A DNA stretch of 29,046 bases, taken from the NCBI GenBank assembly GCA_022827165.1, contig JAJDTN010000002.1:1-29046 (forward strand). The letters are read 5' to 3'. The DNA comes from Candidatus Latescibacterota bacterium. GTDB taxonomy: Bacteria; Latescibacterota; UBA2968; UBA8231. The notes beneath the pieces were generated by a model. That model did no database searches. It was not told the origin of the DNA and saw only the letters and a program-made list of their open reading frames with translations. The number at the start of each line of letters is the position of its first letter. The stretch's first letter is position 1. Positions 23,731-29,046 of the stretch are shown piece by piece. The position numbers and the translations under genes are program-made.

Positions 23731-24762
23731 TCACCGTTCATGGGCGGACAACTCCTCGAACCAGGACCATAGGTCTTCAAGACTGGTGAGCGCAATTGGC
23801 AAGGGATTGCCCTCAACCATGCGGGCCTCGACATATTGGGCGTGATACGCCTCAACAGTCCGACGAGGATGATTGGCAATCCAGCTCTCGGAGAACTCCG
23901 TAACGACATCAAAGTGGTGACTGTGTATGAACGACCTCCACTGATTGCGAAGTTGCTCCTCTGGACGAATGTCGATGATTTCCACCTGTTCCATAAAGCG
24001 CTCACCTGCTGGATCTCCCCAGAGCGAGGACAAGACTTCCACCGCTGCTCTGTCGGAGGCCGGGGCCCCGTAGCCGAAAATGGTCAGGAACAAGGCGTCG
24101 GGTACAACCTGCCTCAGGGCGTCCCACATTGAAGCAATGCCCGGATCGGAGGTGTAATCCTTATTTGCTATGGGGTAGAGCAATTTCGTTGGAACAAATG
24201 GCCTTCCACACTTACTGCAAGATGCACCTCGCACTCCCTTTACCTTGTCCTGGGGGCAGAATGCGCTCAATACGTTGCCGTGGAGAAAAAGCAAATAAGG
24301 AAGAGAAGGGACCCCGCCCGCATTGCGCCTCCATGCTTGGATGAGGAAGGGGTCCCAATTGAATGTCGCGATTACGTCCTGACCCCGAAGGGACAGAACC
24401 AACCGGTCGTAATTGGTGGGCTCGGGTGGCAATTCGAGGCTTCGGAAATACGATTCTACAGTTCCTTCTACTTGCCTTCTCAGTCCTGATAGTCGGGCAT
24501 CGGCGGAAATCTGGGCATAGAGATCCTCGAAGTTCTCCCCCTTCCATGCAATTCCAGCGTCCTCGAAGGAGGAACCCAATCCAAGAAGCTCCACCAAGTC
24601 ATTCATCAATGGCAAGGCACGGCCATTGCCGTCCCCATTTGGAAAGGCAGCCCGGCTGGCTCCAGCTCCAATCAGTACCACATGTGGTCGGACACGGCGG
24701 TTAACGGTACGGATTTCGTCGGTGGAGGTCCAGTATATAGGGTCAGGATGCTGGCCACTCAT
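23731..24762 (-). CDS. SIR2-like protein, putative NAD-directed defence effector
   Basis: A 343-residue protein of the SIR2-like group. HVVLIGAGASRAAFP at 27-41 is the glycine-rich NAD-binding loop. TFNWDPFLIQAW (133-144) stands where most SIR2 proteins have TNYDxLLE, and LLFLHGNV (157-164) supplies the conserved His of the KLHG motif. GYGAPASD (230-237) matches the later GYSxxDxx block. Cys169, Cys182 and Cys185 (CSKCGRPFVPTKLLYP) may bind zinc, as in sirtuins. In phage defence (Thoeris, SIR2-HerA, DSR and others) such proteins deplete NAD to stop infection. It begins three bases after the helicase-nuclease stop, so it should be co-transcribed. GC is near 50%, far below the chromosome. The fold call is moderately sure; NADase activity is inferred. 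Confidence 0.75.
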   Translation of the reverse strand: MSGQHPDPIYWTSTDEIRTVNRRVRPHVVLIGAGASRAAFPNGDGNGRALPLMNDLVELLGLGSSFEDAGIAWKGENFEDLYAQISADARLSGLRRQVEGTVESYFRSLELPPEPTNYDRLVLSLRGQDVIATFNWDPFLIQAWRRNAGGVPSLPYLLFLHGNVLSAFCPQDKVKGVRGASCSKCGRPFVPTKLLYPIANKDYTSDPGIASMWDALRQVVPDALFLTIFGYGAPASDRAAVEVLSSLWGDPAGERFMEQVEIIDIRPEEQLRNQWRSFIHSHHFDVVTEFSESWIANHPRRTVEAYHAQYVEARMVEGNPLPIALTSLEDLWSWFEELSAHER

Positions 24763-24765
24763 GGG

Positions 24766-27700
24766 TCAGAAGCTCCAGTCACACATGCCGTTCTCCACAT
24801 ATGACCACATCTGCAATTTCTCTCCGGCTTCACCAATGCCAGCCACTGCATCTCCTATGGAGATGAAACCGACAATATCGTCACGGGATTCTGCCTCATC
24901 AGCCGGGAATCGAGAATTCCAGATAGAGACGAACAACCCTTCCTGTCCTCCGTAGTGATCTTCCAGCACCTTGAGTATCACAGAATTCTCCGAGTGCATG
25001 AGATCCAGCAATGCTCCTTGGATCATTTCCCATTCTAACAAACCCGCCCATTCCTTCAGACTCGCGCCGTCCTGAATTCCAGAATCATCTGATAGATCGC
25101 GTAGGGCATCAGCGTAATCCTCGCCCACAATATCCAATATATCCGACATCCCGAATGTAGAGCTCTCTCCAACTTCGGAAGCAGGTCTTCCGCCGAGGTG
25201 CAACAGCAACATGGCGAGAGCCGCCTCTTCTTCGACACCCAACTCCCCCAAGTAAACCGAGAGACCAAGGTGGTCGTTGAAGTAACCCTCCAATGGCCCA
25301 CCTTGTTGATACATGCCTAAGTACATTGCCAACAAACACACAGCTCGCAGCTTGACCCCAGCTTGGCCACATGCGCCGTCAGCGGCCACATTGGCCCGCG
25401 TGAGCCCTGCCTCCCTTAGGGCGCCCCAAGACCTCTCGAACCATTGCATCTCTGTCCCAGAAAGAGTGGGACATCCATATACTGCGAAGAAACCCTTGAT
25501 GTCAGGCCACTCCACCTGCGCCGCACCATGCAGGCCTGCAACATCATCTGAAGGAGGAGAGAGAGGAGTCAGTTGGGGGAAAAAGGAGTCTGTGGCCTCA
25601 AATGCAAAAGTCCCTTGTTTCGTCGGTCCTGGAGTTGCCTCTCCCGCCGACTCCGTCGCACTGGAGGCCGTGCGCGGTTCCGTGCTTGAGATTCCCAGAC
25701 GGTCGAGGTCCGCCCAAACCGGCTCCATTGCCCTATCCGGGTCGTGGTAGAAGTCGCTTCCCCGAATCCTGACGAACTGCCACCCCACCCGCTCGAGATC
25801 CCGCTGGCGGGCCATATCCTGTTCGTATCGTTCGGGACCATGCCACCTATCTCCGTCGCATTCGACGGCGAGCCGGCCTTGCATGCCTTCTACCACAAGA
25901 TCAATACGATAGCGATGGTTTGTGGTGTCTCCGACTCCCACTTGCGTCCGCACGCGGAAGCCCCTCTGAGTAATCAAGCGGAAAACATCGCGTTCGAAAT
26001 CACTTTCGAAGATCTGCTCGTTCTCCTCGACATCCTGACGCCGGGGGTGAAGCATGTATTCCAGCAGCCTGCGGCGCATGCACTTGTTGCTCAGTGCGTC
26101 GCGGACCGCCGTATGGAATAGCCAGAGTTGATCCCGCGCGCGGCTTGCGGCCACGTTGAAGCGCTGCTTGGCGGATTCGTCGGCAAGTGTTCCGATTCTC
26201 TGTGGCTGCCCGTTCTCGTCTCTATCCGCCGCAACCAGGCTGAGAAACACGACATCTCGCTCGTCCCCCTGAAAAGCATAGGCGTCCCCGCAGATCAGAC
26301 GCCTCTCTTCGATGACCTCTGGCCCCACTCGTTCCAGGAGCTTTCGCTCAATCAGCCGTGCTTGCGCGTCGCCTTGGAGGCTGATGACACCCATTGTCTT
26401 CCCGGCGTATCTGGAGTCCGCGATACAGGCGGCAATCTGTTCCACAATGGCATCCGCCTCCGGGGGGTTTTGAGCATTCTGGACATTGCCGGTTCGGTAC
26501 CCTTCGGGGACTTGCCGCAACTCCAGCGGCTGGAGCCGGTAGGCCGAATAAGTGCGCAGCGGGTCGAGAGGTGTGCCGTTGGGTGCGTAGCAGAGATCGT
26601 TCGAGAATTGGATGATTTCGGGCATACAGCGGAAGTGCTCCCGCAGCACGATGTTCCGGCCGCTGAAGCGGATGTTCGCGTTGCGGTACAAGCTGCTCTG
26701 GGGAGAGAAGGCGTGGTGATGTCGAATGTCCTCAAGATAGCGGAGCTGCAGGTCGGCAATCGCCTCGTCGGGTATCCCGATCCCGTAGGGGCTGATCTGC
26801 TGATCGTCGCCGACCACGATCATCTTGCTGGAGATATAGAACAGGAAGGAGCTGTCGATCCCGAGCTGGCTGGCCTCATCGACGATGACGAGGTCATAGC
26901 ACTCCGGTTCGGGATTGACCATTTCGGCCAGCAAGTAACGCGGCAGGATCCAGACCGGAATCGCGTCGCGGCATTCGTCCATGTAGTCACGGGCTTCTCG
27001 GCGCAGGCGGGCGAGCCTCGCGGATCTTCCGGTTCCCTTGCCCATGGCCCGAACCGCCTCGCGCCACCCCTTCAGGGCGGCTTTCTGTCTCTCCGACAGC
27101 CGTGCGAAGAAGTGCTTCCATGCCCGAAGTTGGGCGGTATGAGCCACCAGGGCGGCGACTTTCTTCTCCGTGTCGCGTCGGCGGCGCTGCAGCTCCTGGT
27201 GATATGCGAAGTCGGAACGCTTCCGGAGCCAGGCATCGGCAATCGCCCAGCGCCAAGCGGCTTCCCATGCGCCCAATCGGTCGTTCCAGATCGGGTTCTC
27301 GATGGTCCCGGAAACCGTGTTCGCCAAGCCCGGAACCGCTTGAGCGAGGACGGCTTCGGTCTTCAACCGATCTTCCTGGTCGCGAAGCAACGCCTCGATT
27401 GAGGCGAGTTCCCCGTGGCACTCGCTGTAGGCGCTGACGTTTCGCTGTTCTACGGCGGCGGCGAGTCCTTCGACTACCGGATGAGCGTCATGCAGACCGC
27501 GAAGTTCCACCAGCGCTTCGGCGGCGGCATCGACCGTATGGATTGCCTCCCGGTAGCGGTCTGCAGCTGCGGCTGCCTCGATCAACTCAAGCCAATCTCC
27601 GGCCTCGCCATTCAACCAATCAGGCGCGGGGACAGGTGGGGAAGCTGTCGCCATGGTCTGAGCGAGATTCTGGCATGTACCGGCATAGTCGCGGCCCTCC

Positions 27701-29046
27701 TCCAATGCGGACAGGTGTTCCTTAGCCACAGCCAAGGCTTGCCGCAGGTCGGCCGGAAGCATTTCAGCGCCTACCCCGTACCAGGTCTTGCACAGGTTGT
27801 CCCGTGCGAGCTGGATACCCAGAAAGTCGCTGACCGCCTGTAGACCCTCGCCGTGGGAAGCGCCGACCCCGTCGACCAGGGCCTCCTCCTTCAGGTAGTC
27901 CCGTCCTTTCAGGTTCCTGGGCGTGAACAGGCCCAGGAACTTCCACTTACCCCCCGCTTTCAGATGGGAAAGGGCCGCTTCTGCGTCAGCCCGCACCGTC
28001 CGTGGGTCCCGGCCTTCCGGGATCGTTACGATCTGGCCACCCAAGCGTTCACAAAGAGGTTCGGCCTTTCCGAGCACCTCCCGGCTTGTATCGATGATGG
28101 CATCCCATCTCGCCCGCTTGCCCGCGGCCCAATCCCGGACGGGGTCTTGCAGCCACTCGTTCTGCTCGAAATTGCCCGCCTTTCGCCGGCTCTCGATCTC
28201 TTGGAGACGGTCGGCGATCTCTTTTCTGAGATCAGGTGTGAGCGCCGACAGTGACAGGTAGGCAGGATGAGACCTAAGTGCTTCGTGGTCGGCGACTGCG
28301 GATGCTTCTTCCTTTGCGGAAGCCACGGAGGCAGCGAATTCACCCGGCGTGACAAGATCGATACACGAAGGGGCTCTCAGTTTGGCTTTGGCGATTTCTT
28401 CTTCAGTGTGGGAGCGGAGAATTTCAAGCCAACCGGTCATTCCCCCACCGGAAAGCGGCGGTTCGGATTTCGCCTCCTTCGGCACGTCCAACCACCCGTA
28501 CTGCTCTCGCTCGCCGGCCACGCGCCGGGCTATCTGGGATGCAGTCCCGGAGTAGGTCCCGTCAGCTATCGAATGGGGTTCCGTTTCGTCGGCGCGGATG
28601 CTTCGAAGCTCTGAATCGGTCCTAGCCAGTTCGAGGCGCGCGTTCGCGAGCTCATCCTCGACCTCCGAGATTCGACGATCCTCATCGCCATGTGCGTAGG
28701 AAGCCTGCTTCGTCGTGATGCCCTGGACGGCCCTGTTGAGTTCGGCGAAGGCGCCACCCCCTTGGCCCAGAAGGCTGACGCAAAGAGGTTGAAGCTCCTC
28801 GGGGAGCATCTCCTTGACTACACGAAGCGCCTGCGCCGTCTCCGCGGTGACAAGGAGACGTTGCCCAGTCGCCAGCAGGTGGCAGATCAGGTTGGCTATG
28901 GTGTGGCTCTTTCCGGTTCCCGGTGGCCCCTGAACCAGCACGCCAAGCTGGCGGTCGAGTGCTTCGACGATCTGACGTTGCTCGCGGTTCGTTGGCAAGG
29001 GGAAGTAGACCTGAGATGGTGGATCAACTGCACGATCTCCCCTGCG
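24766..29046 (-). CDS. superfamily 1 helicase with Vsr-like nuclease and unknown C-terminal region, 5'-truncated by the window
   Basis: The frame is open to the window edge; residues are numbered from a TTG at 28998, which is not the true start. Walker A GPPGTGKS lies at 24-31, followed by LVTAETAQALRVVKEMLPEEL and a roughly 650-residue insert, partly coiled coil (104-140, 590-670). Walker B is VIVDEASQ (704-711), motif III VVGDDQQISP (728-737), then LREHFRC, AYAFQGDERDVVFLS (906-920) and RFNVAASRARDQLWL (946-960). A Vsr/DUF559-like nuclease domain spans about 995-1100, with Asp1033 in RIDLVVEG and AVECDGDRWHG (Glu1046, Asp1048). A linker leads to residues 1161-1410, which match no family I know. 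The helicase plus nuclease resembles the Hhe defence protein (DUF4011-helicase-Vsr); the DUF4011 part, if present, is outside the window. The product probably senses or cuts foreign DNA. Confidence 0.88.
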   Translation of the reverse strand, partial: RRGDRAVDPPSQVYFPLPTNREQRQIVEALDRQLGVLVQGPPGTGKSHTIANLICHLLATGQRLLVTAETAQALRVVKEMLPEELQPLCVSLLGQGGGAFAELNRAVQGITTKQASYAHGDEDRRISEVEDELANARLELARTDSELRSIRADETEPHSIADGTYSGTASQIARRVAGEREQYGWLDVPKEAKSEPPLSGGGMTGWLEILRSHTEEEIAKAKLRAPSCIDLVTPGEFAASVASAKEEASAVADHEALRSHPAYLSLSALTPDLRKEIADRLQEIESRRKAGNFEQNEWLQDPVRDWAAGKRARWDAIIDTSREVLGKAEPLCERLGGQIVTIPEGRDPRTVRADAEAALSHLKAGGKWKFLGLFTPRNLKGRDYLKEEALVDGVGASHGEGLQAVSDFLGIQLARDNLCKTWYGVGAEMLPADLRQALAVAKEHLSALEEGRDYAGTCQNLAQTMATASPPVPAPDWLNGEAGDWLELIEAAAAADRYREAIHTVDAAAEALVELRGLHDAHPVVEGLAAAVEQRNVSAYSECHGELASIEALLRDQEDRLKTEAVLAQAVPGLANTVSGTIENPIWNDRLGAWEAAWRWAIADAWLRKRSDFAYHQELQRRRRDTEKKVAALVAHTAQLRAWKHFFARLSERQKAALKGWREAVRAMGKGTGRSARLARLRREARDYMDECRDAIPVWILPRYLLAEMVNPEPECYDLVIVDEASQLGIDSSFLFYISSKMIVVGDDQQISPYGIGIPDEAIADLQLRYLEDIRHHHAFSPQSSLYRNANIRFSGRNIVLREHFRCMPEIIQFSNDLCYAPNGTPLDPLRTYSAYRLQPLELRQVPEGYRTGNVQNAQNPPEADAIVEQIAACIADSRYAGKTMGVISLQGDAQARLIERKLLERVGPEVIEERRLICGDAYAFQGDERDVVFLSLVAADRDENGQPQRIGTLADESAKQRFNVAASRARDQLWLFHTAVRDALSNKCMRRRLLEYMLHPRRQDVEENEQIFESDFERDVFRLITQRGFRVRTQVGVGDTTNHRYRIDLVVEGMQGRLAVECDGDRWHGPERYEQDMARQRDLERVGWQFVRIRGSDFYHDPDRAMEPVWADLDRLGISSTEPRTASSATESAGEATPGPTKQGTFAFEATDSFFPQLTPLSPPSDDVAGLHGAAQVEWPDIKGFFAVYGCPTLSGTEMQWFERSWGALREAGLTRANVAADGACGQAGVKLRAVCLLAMYLGMYQQGGPLEGYFNDHLGLSVYLGELGVEEEAALAMLLLHLGGRPASEVGESSTFGMSDILDIVGEDYADALRDLSDDSGIQDGASLKEWAGLLEWEMIQGALLDLMHSENSVILKVLEDHYGGQEGLFVSIWNSRFPADEAESRDDIVGFISIGDAVAGIGEAGEKLQMWSYVENGMCDWSF

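Larger units (their letters stand above)
23689..29046. other. low-GC putative defence island, extending past the window
   Basis: GC falls from about 70% to roughly 45-60% at 23689-25740 and about 50-67% in the helicase core. Codon use in the two genes is richer in A/T third positions than in the neighbours. Content is limited to the helicase-nuclease and SIR2-like pair. No integrase, tRNA-linked attachment site or flanking direct repeat was seen inside the window; the other border lies beyond 29046. Confidence 0.6.

Noticed and set aside
26128..27402. Plus-strand open frame of 424 codons opposite the helicase
   Set aside because: It is antisense to conserved helicase motifs, shows no recognisable domain and no ribosome site of note.
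1..29046. CRISPR arrays, insertion sequences, integrases, prophage genes
   Set aside because: No regularly spaced repeats, transposase motifs, integrase signatures or terminal inverted repeats were found on either strand.

Overview
The window is a high-GC (roughly 70% by eye) bacterial chromosome segment, truncated at both ends inside genes. Bacterial housekeeping genes (murB, recA, prfA, prmC, rho, rpmE, dnaG, hpt), tRNAs that encode their CCA ends and lipobox lipoproteins point to an ordinary, probably diderm, free-living bacterium. The recA promoter carries TGCAC/GTGCA half-sites like those described for the Fibrobacter LexA box. This faintly suggests an uncultured lineage near the Fibrobacteres/Bacteroidetes/Gemmatimonadota radiation, but the phylum cannot be fixed from the sequence alone.

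Layout. 1-3867 (+) is a translationally coupled operon: the 3' part of murB, a class I glutamine amidotransferase, a secreted galactose-binding-like protein, a DUF4862-like TIM-barrel protein and a sugar phosphate isomerase/epimerase. After a 321-bp gap without a gene, 4189-11531 (-) is a housekeeping block reading rho, rpmE (type B), prfA-prmC, recA, an unrecognised 111-aa protein overlapping hpt, and yaaA. Intrinsic terminators lie after rpmE and recA. dnaG (+) diverges from rho across a 412-bp spacer holding a promoter for each direction. Two tRNA genes (CAT and CAC anticodons) and a 58-aa lipoprotein follow.

14464-18940 (+) is a compact accessory type II fatty-acid cluster: KAS III, a FabA-type dehydratase, a FabZ-type dehydratase, a FabF-like condensing enzyme, a dedicated acyl carrier protein and a PlsC-type acyltransferase. 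A phosphopantetheinyl transferase lies convergent at its end. No ketoreductase, enoyl reductase or malonyl transacylase is encoded, so the cluster presumably borrows those from primary metabolism and makes a special acyl chain for a lipid. 19654-23688 holds a TPR lipoprotein, then (-) a Gfo/Idh/MocA oxidoreductase, a GT-C-type membrane glycosyltransferase and a CREST/ceramidase-like membrane hydrolase.

23731-29046 (-) is compositionally different: about 45-60% GC in the left part and about 50-67% in the helicase core. It looks like an imported defence module. A large superfamily 1 helicase (its N-terminus lies beyond the window) carries a Vsr/DUF559-like nuclease domain and then an unrecognised C-terminal region of about 250 residues. 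Three bases after its stop starts a SIR2-like protein. A helicase-nuclease sensor coupled to a putative NAD-directed effector is the most likely undescribed system here.
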